A stretch of DNA of 64,000 nt from Capra hircus. Taxonomy: Eukaryota; Chordata; Mammalia; Artiodactyla; Bovidae. The number at the start of each line of letters is the position of its first letter. Within the stretch, counting starts at the first letter, position 1. Positions 1 to 12,016 of the stretch are shown one piece after another. Location: assembly GCF_001704415.2 (NCBI RefSeq), contig NC_030821.1:39291210-39355209 (forward strand), in the 5' to 3' direction. A program made the position numbers and the translations under genes. The notes below the pieces were generated by a model. That model saw nothing but the letters and a program-made list of their open reading frames with translations. It did no database searches and was not told the DNA's origin.

Positions 1-712
1 AATATGCCAGAACGTGGAAGCAGCCTAAGTGTCCATCAACAGATGAGTGGATAGAGAAGATGTGGAATGCATATACAATGGAATAGTATTCAGCCATAGA
101 CAAGAAGGAAATTTTGCTATTTGCAGTGCCATAGATGGACTTGGAGAGCATTATGCTAAGTGCACTAAACCATACAGAGAAAGACAAATAGTGTATCATA
201 TGACTTAAATGTTGGACTTCCCAGGTGGCGCTAGTGGTAAAGAACCCTCCTGCCAGTGCAGGAAATGTGAGATACGGATTCTATCCCTGGGTTGGGAAAA
301 TCCCCTGGAGAAGGGCATTGTAACCTGCCTACCTCAGTATTCTCACCTGGAGAATCTCATGGCCAGAGTAGCCTGGCAGGCTATGGTCCAAAGGGTTGCA
401 AAGCGTCAGACATTACTGAAGTGACATAGCATGCACACACACATGTCAGTTATGTGTAGAATCTAAGAAATAACAGAAACTAGTCAATATAACAGGAAAG
501 AAGCATACTCACAGATATGGAGAACAAGCTAGTGGTTATCAGGCAGGGAGGGGGAAGTGGCAGTATAAGGTGGGGGAGTGGGAGGTATGAACTACTGGAT
601 ATAAGATAGGCTACAAGTATGTATTCTACAACACAGGGAGTATAACCAGTATTTTACAGTAATTATAAATGGAGTGTAACCTTTAGAAACTGTTTAAAAA
701 AATAAGTAAAAT
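1..712 (+). mobile_element. L1 3' end (ORF2 C-terminus and 3'UTR), runs in from the left edge
   Basis: The first 200 bases match the end of L1 ORF2, with the typical run of rotated-tense motifs around tggaatagtattcagcc. After an inserted SINE the L1 resumes at about 445 with the 3'UTR signature (agtcaatataacaggaa region, G-rich stretch at 545-590, ending in an A-rich tail near 700). The copy is diverged and its frame is broken. The 5' part lies outside the window. Confidence 0.8.
214..444 (+). mobile_element. Bov-tA SINE inserted in the L1 3' end
   Basis: The tRNA-Glu-like head (ggacttcccaggtggcg) is followed by the BovB-derived tail that ends near gcatgcacacacacatg. It interrupts the L1 at the position corresponding to its cacttatgtgt motif. 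The flanks (acttaaatgt and cagttatgtgt) look like a decayed target duplication. Confidence 0.85.
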
Positions 713-2095
713 AACAAGATCATTGTTTTTCTTTAACCCTATGAAAAGGACCCATAAACCCTCCATACTCCTTTAAATCCTCCTTTTTTCCCTCCATTGA
801 CTGTTCAGTTCAACTGGACAACCAAGTGCCTCGTCTCCTTAGAGCCTACTCTCACTTCCCCACCCCACCACACTTTCCCTCTCAAGTCCAGAGGCATTTC
901 TTCCTATTCCATGTTCCCTACACCTCTGAGCTCCTTATTATGTAAATTGACTTAGCTTCTTTGCTAAATTGTTGCCTTCTTCTAGGAATATACTTACCTT
1001 CTGAACCTGTTCTTCCAATTTTCTATTACCAGTACAGCTCTGAGCACTTGAAATGTGGCTAAGCCAATTTGAGATATGAGGTGAGTATATACATACTGAA
1101 TTTCAAAGACTAAGTGTGAAAAATGAATGTAAAATATTTCAATTTTGCTATTGATTGCATATTGAAATTATAATGTTTGAATATATTGGGTAAAACAAAA
1201 TATATTATTAAAATTAAAAAAACAAAACAAGTGCATGGGATTCACCTTTATATAACATTTTCAAAAGCTTATAGTAAGAAAAACTTTGCTTCTGTGGTTC
1301 AGTATTTTACATATTCAAACTCTTTTTTTTTCCTGGTGCATAAGCCCATAATTTTTCAAATTTTCATTTTGATCATTATAGCCTTAATAAAGGAACCTAC
1401 TTTATTGCCATCAAAAGAAGAAAACCTCTTATTACACTGCAGAATCAAAAAAGATTATGAATAATTATTCATATAAGCTAAGTCTGCCAGGCAATTACAA
1501 GAGCAGTTCACTTTTATTTTTACTGTATCTGCAGAATTCCTCCTCTGACTCTGTTTTTATAGGTCTATGCTTTCAAATATGAAAAATGGCAATAATTTGA
1601 TTTTCAAATTGAAAATGATAAAGAGAAACCTATGAAACTCAAACATCCAACCAAGCGCTTTATTCCAAGGTATATCTTATTTTATTCTTCCTCTATCTAA
1701 CCTGTTCTATTATTGAAGAATAATTTGAACCCATTGAACCATTTTGATTTAGGGCCATTTGTCAAACTGATTGTGGACTAAATTGGGAAGTAGGAAGTGC
1801 TTGCACTTAGCATCCTTTTTGAGGCTCCTGATTCTGTTCCATTCATCTATTGTCCTCAGGCACTTGGGGACAGTCCCCCAAGTGGGGGAGATGACTCTTT
1901 ATTCTTCCTTCCTAGATACTATCTCACATCAGGGGTTTCCTTCCTTCCAGGAAATCCAAAGTTGCTTGTACCTAGTCTCTTTTATTCATCAGTTTATTGT
2001 GTAATAGGCTGGCAATTCAAGTAAGTAAGTTTGTTCAGAGACTTTACTGGCTTTTTCTTATAGAAGGGAAATAATTATTTTAGATGGAATTTTAG
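713..2095. other. AT-rich stretch without a recognisable gene
   Basis: No coding signal is seen; the short open frames here start at non-ATG codons or are AT-rich chance frames. Bases 1030-1150 contain an old mammalian repeat recognised by gagcacttgaaatgtggct, which appears again in diverged form near 62745-62815. The rest is unassigned. Confidence 0.5.
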
Positions 2096-2096
2096 A

Positions 2097-2455
2097 GTTT
2101 GCCAAATACTTTCCCATGTATCTCATTTGACATTCACAGAAACCTAGGAAGCAAAAATCTTTCCCTGTTTTGTTGTGGAAGAAACTGAGAAGTTAAATGA
2201 CTTCATCAAGTGGGGTTCAGGATGGGGAACACATGCACACCCATGGTGGATTCATGTCAATGTCTGGCAAACCAATACAATATTGTAAAGTAATTAGCTT
2301 CCAATTAAAATAAATACATTTATATTAAAAAAAAGAATGAAGCCCAAGGTGGGGGGGCGGGGAAAGATTAGGTGACTAATTAGAAAATCCAAGACTCTTG
2401 ATTGCAAGCCTTTTCCTTTGACTGTAAGATCTCTGACTCTGGATAGTATATTTTC
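2097..2455 (-). mobile_element. MIR SINE, split by an L1 3' fragment
   Basis: The antisense MIR core is visible at 2097-2213 (cccatgtatctcatttgaca, then gaagaaactgagaagttaaatgac). It resumes after the L1 piece at about 2336 (cccaaggt...gattaggtgac). Both halves fit one MIR. Confidence 0.6.
2214..2333 (+). mobile_element. Short L1 3' end inserted in the MIR
   Basis: The signature cacccatggtggattcatg, a later aatattgtaaagtaattag and a short A-rich tail match the ruminant L1 3' end also present at 45550-45600. The flanks aatgacttcatcaag and aatgaagcccaag both resemble the MIR gacttgcccaag motif, so this is probably a target duplication. Confidence 0.7.
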
Positions 2456-2639
2456 AGCCAAAGAAGATACAGTGTAACTTCAAGCATTATATTAAGCAAG
2501 TGGAGGTTGTATTATTAAAGCAATCACCTTGTTACCCCTCAAATCATCTCACATTGTTAATGTCCTCCTTTGCTTTTACTGGTTATTCTTATGTAGCAGT
2601 GTGCATGCAATTTCCTGTGATGTTAGGATTGATGTATAT

Positions 2640-2775
2640 GCACTACTACCTGTAAAACAGCTAGTGGGAACCTGCTATAAAGCACAGGAAACTCAGCTCG
2701 GTGATGCTCTGTAATGAACCAGATAGGTGGGAGGGGAAAGTGGGAGAGACGTCCAAGAGGGACGGGATATATATG

Positions 2776-2810
<35 letters not shown>

Positions 2811-2875
2811 CTGATTCATTTAACTGTACAGCAGAACTGTACATTTAACTATAGGGCAAATCAATAAAAAAATCC
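2640..2875 (+). mobile_element. L1 3'UTR end
   Basis: Motifs seen in order: agctagtgggaacctgctat, a G-rich stretch, a variable dinucleotide segment, then aactgtacagcagaa and an A-rich end. The same order is seen at 8846-9044. No ORF2 sequence remains. Confidence 0.75.
2779..2809. repeat. (AC)n microsatellite inside the L1 3'UTR
   Basis: About 15 uninterrupted AC units, preceded by a short TA-rich run. It sits where other L1 3'UTR copies carry a TATA-type stretch, so it probably expanded from that site. Confidence 0.9.
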
Positions 2876-3539
2876 CCAAAGCCTATGTTAGCACCCTATC
2901 TCAGATTGAATGAATTAAAATTTCCAATAGATGGGGAATAAATGGTAGTTTAAAAAAAAGTTCACGGGTGATTATTATGCCTGTTCCAGGTTAAAAACCA
3001 TTAGCACAAATCCTGATGAGTAATTAATTTTTCTTGTCTTATGGATCTGGTCTTAGAGGCAATCTTGGCCCAAACTCAGTTTAACTCATGGTAGCACCAT
3101 GTTCCCTGGCAGCCTTTCCTATTCATGATATGAGATGAATGGTAGTGGGGCAGGTGTGTTGTGATCAGTCTAGTCACGCAGTCATAAACTAATCTACTAC
3201 TGAGACTGCTTCCCAGGGTACCATTGTTAACAAATTAGGAAATGGGGTTTACTATGTGCATTACTCAGATGGCAGGATAGGAATTGAAACTATTTGGAAG
3301 TTACATATTTCTATCATTTTGGCACTCTGTAAGCCAATTTAGAAGACTAAGGATTTGCTAAACAGGGTCAGTGGTGATATAAATGGCAATTGGATCAGAC
3401 TGAGAATGAGTGTAATGCTCATATTTCAATGTCCTCATTTTCTTCCAATTAGAGCATTACTTTGTTTACCATGACTCTTCTTTACCAGCCTTGTTAAATG
3501 AATGCTACTTATTTCAGAGGATAATAGGTATTAGTGTGA
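2876..3539. other. Unassigned single-copy-like sequence
   Basis: No repeat family or open frame of interest was recognised on either strand. Confidence 0.4.
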
Positions 3540-4000
3540 TCACTTATCTATTGCTGTGTAAGAAATTCTATAAAACTTATTAGCCTAAAACAACAAAAGT
3601 TTTATTTGCTAATGATTCCATGGGTTCCATTCAATGGGTCATCAATTTGGGCAGGTTTTGAGCTCTGCTGGGTAGTTCTCATTGTCTTCCTGGAGCCATT
3701 CACTAATCTTAGACTAGATTGTCTAAGATGGCCTCAACACAAGAGAGGTGGTTAATAAGACTGTCCAGCTTGGGTACTCTGCTCTACTCTAAATGGTCTG
3801 CTTAGTAGGTGAGTTCAGGATCTTTCACATTATAGTCTTCCCACCTGGGCATGGAAGAGAGAAAGCTCTAATGCACAAGTACTTTTGAAGTCTTTGTTTA
3901 TCTCATGCTTGCTAATATCTCATTGGCCAAAGCAAGTCAAATGGCCAAGCCTAGATTAAAAAGGTGAAGAAAAAAACCCAAAACTTCACCTCTTGATAGT
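3540..4000 (-). mobile_element. MaLR-type LTR fragment (MLT1-like), antisense
   Basis: The left end reads as the reverse complement of an MLT1 3' end (tatctattgctgtgtaagaa, then cctaaaacaacaaaag). Decayed similarity continues to the segment around attggccaaagcaagtcaaa. It is an old non-coding LTR remnant; the exact subfamily cannot be given by eye. Confidence 0.65.
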
Positions 4001-5090
4001 GCATGTATATGAGGGGTTATCTTTGCAAATGACTGACCACAGATAGAAAAAAATTTGTATATGATTATTTAAAACCCAGAGAAATCCAAATAGCTTAAAA
4101 ATAAATAAAATAGCACAGAGAAGCAGAGTAGAAAGTTATAAAATAAATTGAAGCATTTATTCTCAACATTAACAGATACAGATTTAAGTAAACATTTTCT
4201 TAATATCATTCAAAGTTTGCTTTTTTTTTTTTTTTCCCAGAATGGTTTTGTCTACTGGGAAAGATTATATTAAACATCATTTAAATATTTAAGCCCTGAG
4301 GCATACCAGGTCATGAATTGTATTAATTTGCACAAAATGAAAGTTTGCATAAATGGCCAAACATAATTTCCATCCTTGAATACTTTATCATAATTAAGAA
4401 ATATCATATTAAAGTGTGAGTGGATTGCTCGAGTGAGCTAGAAACATGTCACCAGTTCAGTGCTCTGACTGTGAAATGAGCAGTATTTACTCTTGAAAAA
4501 TTCACTCAAGTAATGAGGGACATTAATTCTGAGCAGGGTTTCAGTTATTGCTCTGAATTTAATCTGATCTTTTAATTCTTCTGTGCCTATAAAAAATTCA
4601 TGGTCTGGGTTTGATGTGTCGCATATTTCTGGTAAGCACACACACCTTGATTCTAATTTGAGGTATATTTAAGAACAAGACAGGCAGGAGAAAATGCTTG
4701 ATCTTTCTATAAAGTACAAAGTACATGAACAAAGAGAGCTCATTAAAGTAAAAAAAATACCTTATTTTGAAATTTGATGGGAGTCTCTGCCTAACTCTAC
4801 TCTTGTGATCATCCACTTACTTTGAAATTAAAATATCACAAAACTACTTCTTTTTATCTCTATAGTTCCCAAGCTCTGACATCACCCATTTCTGTCTCCC
4901 TGGTTTATCCTTTTCCTTGCTTTCTCCACACCTCAATACTCATTTTAGTTCAGCTTACCCATTAATTCCACTCATGGGCTGTCCATGCCTGTCCCTTAGC
5001 TATCTTCTCCCATGCTTTTTTATGTGAGCTTTAGTTCACTGCTAGAAACTTTCCTTCATCTTCAGACTTTCTTTACACCATCAGTGGAAA
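4001..5090. other. Unassigned AT-rich sequence
   Basis: A run of T at 4222-4236 and an L2-like pyrimidine-rich stretch at 4860-5080 are visible. Neither is clear enough to name. The two antisense frames at 4438-4816 show no protein similarity I recognise. Confidence 0.4.
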
Positions 5091-5091
5091 T

Positions 5092-5134
5092 GTTGCTGTT
5101 GTTCAGTTGCTCAGTCATGTCCGACTCTTTGTGT
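5092..5134 (-). mobile_element. BovB 3'-terminal scrap
   Basis: About 43 bases of the antisense BovB/Bov-tA 3' end (gttgctcagtcatgtccgac), breaking off at tttgtg. Confidence 0.6.
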
Positions 5135-5191
5135 GACTTCCTCACATAACACTATAGATATACACATAGGCATAAATATAGACACAAAGAG

Positions 5192-5510
5192 ATCAAACTA
5201 GTCCAACCTAAAGAAAACTAACCCTGAATAGTCATTGGAAAGACTGATGCTGAAGCTGAAGCTCCAATACTTTGGCCACCTGATGAGAAGAGCTGACTCA
5301 TTTGGAAAAGACCCTGATGCTGGGGAAGATTGGAGGCAGGAGAATGGGGTGGGGGGCAGAGGATGAAATGATTAGATAGCATCACCAACTAAATGGACAT
5401 GAATTTGAGCAAACTCTGGGAGATAGTGAAGGACAGGGGAGCCTGGTGTGTTGTGGTCCATGGAGTCTCAGAGTCGGAGATGACTTAGCGACTGAACAGC
5501 AATGAAAACA
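5192..5510 (+). mobile_element. BovB 3' end, 5' truncated
   Basis: It matches the last ~320 bases of BovB in sense orientation, from the CAAACTAGTCC region to the terminal gcgactgaacagcaatg. It is diverged, with a G-rich expansion near 5346-5358. Confidence 0.85.
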
Positions 5511-5667
5511 ACATGGATGTATAGATACATGCAGAGATGATAGATTTTTTGCCTTCTTTTGTGATTCTTATGAACTCAGAAAGGCTTGAATCATTCTCTG
5601 CATTTCAGTGCTTTTTGCATTTCAGCTGTTTCCTGCCATTGCTTCTTCTATATGCTACTTCTCATAT

Positions 5668-7950
5668 TCAGTTCAGTTAATTCAGTTCAGTTGCTCAGTC
5701 ATGTCCAGCTCTTTGTGACCCCATGGACTGCAGCATGCCAGGCCTCCCTGTCCATCACCAACTCCCAGAGCCTATTGAAGCTCATGTCCATTGAGTCAGT
5801 GATGCCATTACAACCATCTCATCCTCTGTTGTCCCCTTCTCCTCCTGCCTTCAATCTTTCCCAGCATCAGGGTCTTTTCCAATGAGTCAGTTCTTTGCAT
5901 CAGGTGGTCAAAGTATTGGAGTTTCAGCTTCAACATTGGTCCTCCCAATGAATATTCAGGACTGATCTCCTTTAGGATGGACTGGTTGGATCTCGTTTCA
6001 GTCCAAGGGACTCTCAAGAGTCTTCTCCAACACCACAGTTCAAGAGCACCAATTCTTCCGGCACTCAGCTTTCTTCATATTCCAACTCTCATATCCATAC
6101 ATGACTACGGGAAAAACCATAGTTTTGACTAGATGGACCTTTGTTGGCAAAGTAATGTCTCTGCTTTTTAATACACTCTCTAGGTTGGTCATAAATTTTC
6201 TTCCAAGCAGCAAGTGTCTTTTAATTTCATGGCTGCAGTCACCATCTGCAGTGATTTTGGAGCCCAGAAAAATAAAGTCTCTCACTGTTTGCACTGTTTC
6301 CCCATCAATTTGCCATGACCTTAGTTTTCTGAATGTTGAATTTCAAGCCAACTTTTTCACTCTCCTCTTTCACTTTCATCAAGAGGCTCTTTAGTTCTTC
6401 TTCACTTTCTGCCATAAGAGTGGTGTCATCTGCATATCTGAGGTTATTGATATTTCTCCCAGCAATCTTGATTCCAGCTTGTGCTTCATCTGGCCCAGCA
6501 TTTCTCATGATGTACTCTGCATATAAGTTAAATAAGCAGAGTGACAATATACAGCCTTGATGTACTTCTTTCCCAATTTGGAACCAGTCTGTTGTTCCAT
6601 GTCCAATTCCAACTGTTGTTTCCTGACCTGCATACAGATTTCTCAAGAGGTAGGTCAGGTGGTCTGGTATTCCCATCTCTTTAAGAATTGTCCACAGTTT
6701 GTTGTGATCCACAGTCAAAGGCTTTGGCATAGTCAATAACACAGAAGTAGATATTTTTCTGGAACTCTCTTGTTTTTTTGATGATCCAACGGATGTTGGC
6801 AATTTGATCTCTGGTTCCTCTGCCTTTTCTAAATCCAGCTTGAAAATCTGGAAGTTCATATTTCATGTACTGTTGAAGCCTTGGTTGGAGAATTTTGAGA
6901 ATTACTTTGCTAGTGTGTGGGATGAGTGCGATCGTGCGGTAGTTTGAGCATTCTTCGGTTTTGCTTTTCTTTCTGATTGGAATGAAAACTGACCTTTTCC
7001 AGCCCTGTGGCCACTGCTGAGTTTTCCAAATTTGTTGGCATATTGAGTGAAGCACTTTCACAGCATCATCTTTTAGGATTTGAAATACCTCAACTGGAAT
7101 TCCATCACCTCCACCAACTTTGTTCATCGAGATGCTTCCTAAGCCCTACTTGACTTTGCATTCCAGGATGTCTGGCTGTAGGTGAATGATCACACCATCG
7201 TGTTTATCTGGGTCGTGAAGATCTTTTTTTGTATAGTTCTTCTGGTATTCTTGCCACCTTTTCTTAAAATCTGCTTCTGTTAGGTCCATACCATTTCTGT
7301 CCTTGATTGTACCCATTTTTGCATGAAATGTTCCCTTGGTATCTCTAATTTTCTTGAAGAGACCTCTAGTCTTTCCCATTCTATTGTTTTCCTCCATTTC
7401 TTTCCATTGATCGCTGAGGAAGTCTTTCTTATCTTTCCTTGCTATTCTTTGGAACTCTGCATTCAAATGGGTATATCTTTCCTTTACTTTTTGCTTCATA
7501 GCTATTTGTAAGGCCTCCTCAGACAACCATTTTGCCTTTTTGCATTTCTTTTCCTTGGAGATGGTCTTGATCACTGCCTCCTGTATAATGTCATGAACCT
7601 CTGTCCATAGTTCTTCAGGCACTCTGTCTATCAGCTCTAATCCCTTGAATCTATTTGTCACTTCCACTGCATAATCATAAGCAATTTGATTTAGGTCATA
7701 CCTGAATGATCTAATGGTTTATCCTACTTTCTTCAATTTAAATCTGAATTTGGCAATAAGGAGTCCATGATCTGAGCCACAGTCAGCTCCCAGTCTTGTT
7801 TTTGCTGATTGTATAGAGTCTCCATCTTTGGCTACAAAGAATATAATTAATCTGATTTTAGTATTGACCATCTGGTGATGTCCATATGTAGTCTTCTCTT
7901 GTGTTGTTGGAAGAGGGTGTTTGCTATGACCAGTGTACTCTCTTGGCAAA
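5668..7950 (-). mobile_element. BovB LINE, 5' truncated (~2.3 kb)
   Basis: The 3' terminus lies on the left (repeated ttcagttcag) and the element runs leftward through the C-terminal domain, the reverse transcriptase and the end of the endonuclease. It breaks off at about 7950 inside the endonuclease, just upstream of its SDH motif. The frame is broken by several shifts. No clean target duplication is visible at the 5' break. Confidence 0.9.
6305..7667 (-). pseudogene. BovB reverse transcriptase remnant (three overlapping frames)
   Basis: This stretch once encoded part of the BovB polyprotein that copies the element's RNA at a nicked chromosomal target. Frames at 7146-7667 (linker between endonuclease and RT), 6681-7127 (fingers, with NYRTIALI and GFRKGRGTRDQIANIRW) and 6305-6859 (palm) are offset from each other, so at least two frameshifts separate them. 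The palm keeps RYADDTTLMAES, with the catalytic YADD at residues 142-145 of that frame. Motif A is damaged: the frame ends in AKAFDCG instead of AKAFDCVDH. It cannot make a working enzyme. Confidence 0.85.
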
Positions 7951-7987
7951 GAGAACACACTTTTATATTACTCTCTTCATATTTCTT

Positions 7988-8183
7988 TCTTTAAAAATTT
8001 TTATTGGAGTACAGTAGCTTTACAATGCTGTGTTAATTTCTACTGTACAGCAAAGTGAATAAGCTATACATATATCCCCTCTTTTTTGGGTTTCTTTCCC
8101 ATTAAGGTCACTATAGAGCATTGAATAGAGTTCCCTGCACTCTATAGTAGATTCTCACTAGTTATCTGTTTTATACATAGTAA
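7988..8183 (-). mobile_element. L1 3'UTR fragment with perfect 15-bp target duplication
   Basis: Antisense L1 3' end (tttattggagtacagtagc ... tatacatagtaa). It is flanked by ctcttcatatttctt at 7973-7987 and at 8184-8198, an exact 15-bp duplication. This fixes both boundaries. Confidence 0.9.
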
Positions 8184-8484
8184 CTCTTCATATTTCTTAC
8201 CTCCCACTAAATAGTGACTTTAATATCCACAATGATTATGAGATATTGAATCAGAGTTCCTTACTCAATATAAAGCTGGTGACCCTAACTTCCATTTCCT
8301 CACATTGCTTTTATTACTCTCATATCCTGGATTTTGCCATTACCAACCAAGCTCCATCCTACAGATTGCTGGCTTGTTTTAATCTGCTACTTAGCTGACA
8401 TTTCTTCACATTCACTAAACCTTACCCTTACCTTTTTCATGAATAAACATTCTCTCTCTCCATCTTCACCCACTTTGCATAACT

Positions 8485-8665
8485 TGGTGCAGTAGAAACA
8501 GTAAGAGGCAGAAGGCCTGTCTCAGTCTTCTTCCACTGCATGGTACCTGCATGACCTTAGCTGACTTCCCAGTTCTTTGGGTTGCAGCTTCTTTTTTTGT
8601 ACAATGGAAACAAAATAAAAACCTATTTCACAAGATGAAGTGAATTCTCAAAGGACTGAGTTGAA
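8485..8665 (+). mobile_element. MIR SINE
   Basis: Sense MIR core: catgaccttagctgacttcc, then a region equivalent to cctcagtttcctcat, then acaatggaaacaaaataaaa. Diverged. Confidence 0.6.
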
Positions 8666-8845
8666 GATTATTGAACATATAAATCTTCTTGAGGTTATTG
8701 TTTGCTGTTATAAGAACAAAAGAAACATATATAACAAACTCTCATAATGAGTAGTCATCTAGCATGCCCAGTCATATTGTAACCGTAAAATGATGACATT
8801 TTTGTAGGTGTGTGTTGGGAAAGGTCATCGAGAAGATATGACCAT

Positions 8846-9044
8846 AAAGTAGATAGCTAGTGGGGACTTGCTGTATAACACAAGGAGTTCAGCTCAGTAC
8901 TGTGGTGACCTAGAGGGGTGGGATGGGAGGGATGTGAGAGAGGTTCAAGACTGAGAGGATATATATATACATACAGCTGATTCACTTTGTTGTACAGCAG
9001 AAACTAACACAACATTGTAAAGCAATTGTACTCCAATTTTAAAA
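8846..9044 (+). mobile_element. L1 3'UTR fragment with 13-bp target duplication
   Basis: It carries the same 3'UTR motif order as the copy at 2640 (agctagtggggacttgctgt ... tgtacagcagaaactaacac). The flanks are aagatatgaccat (8833-8845) and aagatgtgaccat (9045-9057), a 13-bp duplication with one mismatch. Confidence 0.9.
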
Positions 9045-9057
9045 AAGATGTGACCAT

Positions 9058-9635
9058 TGGTTTGACCTGTGAGCTGAACCTGATATCGGAAGACTGCTCA
9101 CTCCCCAGCCTGCCCTTGGAATGTGTGCTCCATCTTTCTTCCCCTCCCTAGAAGCTACCTAAAGATACAGTTTTGAGACAGCATTGTAATGTTTCAGCCA
9201 TTCAAACTGTGTATATGACTGAACCCTTAAAGCCTCCATATAAATTTGTAAGATTTGGTGGGGGCATGGAAATTTACTTGTCTTGAGGATGCTGAAGACA
9301 AACTGCACAAATAAGTTCCCTTGCTTGTAAAACTTGTTAGCTACCAATGTGGAGTGATTTGCCTCTTTCTTTGGTCTCTCTCTGCTCCCCATGTATGGGG
9401 GCAGATTTCAGATGGTGTCTAGGAAACACCTAAGAAAGCTACAACCAATAGCTTATGGAAGTTTTAGGAAGTCTGACCAAGTGGGTCTGACCAGGGTCTA
9501 CGATACAGTCTTTGGTGAGTATTAATTGAGCTACTATTTGTAATACACTTGAACACATGGGTTTGTATACCTCTTTGACTTTCTGTGATACCATTTCTCA
9601 GCAACTTTTGTTTTATCTTCTTTTGCATCTAGGTA
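9058..9635. other. Unassigned sequence
   Basis: No repeat family or gene was recognised. The antisense frame at 9159-9392 shows no similarity I know. Confidence 0.4.
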
Positions 9636-9638
9636 ATA

Positions 9639-9806
9639 TATGACAGAGGATGAGATGGTTGGATGGCACCACCGACTCGATGGACATGAGTTTGAGTGAA
9701 CTCCGGGAGATGGTGATGGACACGGAGGCCTGGCATGCTGCGATTCATGGGGTCGCAAAGAGTTGGACATGACTGAGCGAATGAACTGAACTGAACTGAA
9801 CTGAAT
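9639..9806 (+). mobile_element. BovB 3'-terminal fragment (~170 bp)
   Basis: It begins at gacagaggatgagatggttg and runs to the terminal gaactgaactgaactgaa. It is well preserved, so fairly young. The flanks (gtaatatatg, gaatataatg) are suggestive of a duplication but not decisive. Confidence 0.85.
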
Positions 9807-10046
9807 ATAATGTTGCTCAAAAAGTCATTTAACGGTGAAGTGATTTATTACATTGAAGATTCATGGTATTTCAACTGGGCTTTCATCACTACGTTTTTTT
9901 CTCTTGCTTGTTTCATAGATCACTTCTTGAGCTGTCACCCTTCTCTCCCCAGGCTCCCATACCCTCCCTCTTGATTCAGGCCAACTCATCTCATGAAGTG
10001 GATTTATGCCTTTTAATTGGACTTAGTAGCTTTCAGGCCTTTATTT

Positions 10047-10196
10047 ATTACTATTATTTATTTTGGCTCTGCTGTGTCTTTGCTGTGCACGTGCTTCTCT
10101 AGTTGTGCCACATAGGACCTAGCTGCCCATGTGGGATCTTAGCTGCCTGACCAGGGTAGGGGATTCTTAACCACTAGACCCCCAGGGAAGTCCCTG
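10047..10196 (-). mobile_element. CHR-type SINE with perfect 12-bp target duplication
   Basis: Antisense CHR element: a T-rich tail on the left, ctagttgtgccacatagg, ctgaccagggtaggggattc, and the terminal agggaagtccc. The duplication aggcctttattt occurs at 10035-10046 and 10197-10208. These tRNA-derived SINEs are older than Bov-tA. Confidence 0.85.
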
Positions 10197-10208
10197 AGGC
10201 CTTTATTT

Positions 10209-10948
10209 TTAATTAATGGAGTGTTATTACTATTGCTTCCAAGGAGAATCATAGAAGCAAATTTGAATCCTTTGCCCTTTAATTATTTGTACATCCAATT
10301 ACTTACCAAATCCCATTTTATCTCACATTTTCCTCCTCATTAAAATTTCTGGTGTACTATTGCCCTGGGTCAGGTTCTCATAACCTCAGTCTGAGTGTCC
10401 TCAGAGAGTTCTAGCTGTTTCTTATCCAGTTTGTCCTGCACATTTTTCTCAACCTGGGCTTTCCACCAGAGCCAGGCCACTTGGCAACACGTGCTACCCT
10501 GGTCCAAAAATTATTAATAAATACACTACTGAGCCTCCATTATTGCATGAAACTATGGAAAAATCTCCAAAGTTTTCACAAAATATTAGACCCATTGTGT
10601 ACATCTTCCTGAGAAAACAGCTTGCCTTGATTAGAGGAGAGAAGGCATATTCCCAAGGAATGAGACGCCTGGGTTAATTAATTCAAATTTATATATTGAA
10701 TGTGGAAATCACGTGATGAGTAAAGGAAGAAGGAATTTGGATACAAATTTAATTTTCAGATTCTGAATACTTAATTTAAGATGGTTTGATTTGATGCTTA
10801 AATTAAAGCATCATTTAATTTATGATGCTTTCATTATCTGACAATTCTATAAGAAGTAGTTGACTTTCATGAGTCTGGTACCAAGAAATATTGAATATAT
10901 TATATTGGCACCAAAAATGGTCTACATCCTAAGAGGGTGTTGCCATTA
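10209..10948. other. Unassigned sequence
   Basis: No gene or named repeat was recognised. A short direct and inverted AT motif around taatttatgatgc at 10795-10830 is probably chance. Confidence 0.4.
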
Positions 10949-11263
10949 GTGATACATAGTCCATTCAGTTCAGTTGCTCAATCATGTCCAACTCTTTGCG
11001 ACTGCATGGACCACAGCACACCAGGCCTCCCTGTTCATTAGCAACTCCCGGAGTTCACTCAAACTCATGTCCATCAAGTCGGTGATGCCGTCCAGCCATC
11101 TCATCCTCTGTCGTCCCCTTCTCTTCCTGCCCCCAATCCCTCCCAGAATCAGAGTCTTTTCCAATGAGTCAACTCTTCGCATGAGGTGGCCAAAGTACTG
11201 GAGTTTCAGCTTCAGCATCAGTCCTTCCAATGAACACCCAGGACTGATCTCCTTTAGAATGAA

Positions 11264-12016
11264 CTAGTTGGATCTCCTTGCAGTCCAAGGAATTCTCAAG
11301 AGTCTTCTCCAACACCACAGTTCAAAACCATCAATTCTTTGGTGCTCAGCTTTCTTCACAGTCCTACTCTCACATCCATACATGACTACTGGAGAAACCA
11401 TAGCCTTGACTAGACGGACCTTTGTTGGCAAAGTAATGTCTCTGCTTTTGAATATGCTGTCTAGGTTGGTCATAACTTTTCTTCCAAGGAGTAAGCGTCT
11501 TTTACTTTCATGGCTGCAGTCACCATCTGCAGTGATTTTGGAGCCCAAAAAAATAAAGTCTGACACTGTTTCCACTGTTTCCCCATCTATTTCCCATGAA
11601 GTGATGCAACCAGATGCCATGATCTTTGTTTTCTGAATGTTGAGCTTTAAGCCAACTTTTTCACTCTCCTCTTTCACTTTCATCAAGAGGCTTTTTAGTT
11701 CCTCTTCACTTTCTGCCATAAGGGTGGTGTCATCTTCATATCTGAGGTTATTGATATTTCTCCTGGCAATCTTGATTCCAGCTTGTGTTTCTTTCAGCCC
11801 AGAATTTCTCATGATGTACTCTGCATATAAGTTAAATAAGCAGGGTGACAATATACAGCCTTGATGTACTCCTTTCCTGATTTGGAACCAGTCTGTTGTT
11901 CCATGTCCAGTTCTAACTGTTGTTTCCTGACCTGCATACAGATTTCTCAAGAGGCAGGTCAGGTGATCTGGTATTCCCACCTCTTGAAACATTTTCCACA
12001 GTTTATTTTGATCCAC
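11264..12016 (-). pseudogene. BovB RT palm/thumb and C-terminal domain, 250-codon frame
   Basis: It corresponds to the second half of the BovB reverse transcriptase. Visible are LTCLLRNLYAGQE, TDWFQIRKGVHQGCILSPCLF and the active-site box, which reads YEDD (residues 93-96) where family members have YADD. The substitution next to the catalytic aspartates is unusual for an active enzyme. The frame starts after a damaged motif A and ends before the conserved C-terminal GRQRMRWLDG region, which is found in another frame at 10982-11230. Function was target-primed reverse transcription; it is now inactive. Confidence 0.85.

Noticed and set aside
214..444. tRNA gene in the head of Bov-tA elements
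   Set aside because: The heads keep pol III box remnants but do not fold as a tRNA and are fused to BovB tails; they are SINE promoters.
5586..5885. Open frames on the + strand opposite BovB copies (also 10974-11267, 16361-16714, 27585-27959)
   Set aside because: They are shadows of BovB sequence and recur with each copy; no independent coding evidence.
7950..7987. Target duplication for the BovB at 5668-7950
   Set aside because: Similar AT-rich text (ttctcatatt/cttcatattt) is present on both sides, but it needs gaps and ~20 bases of filler, and the right-hand copy already serves as the exact duplication of the next L1.
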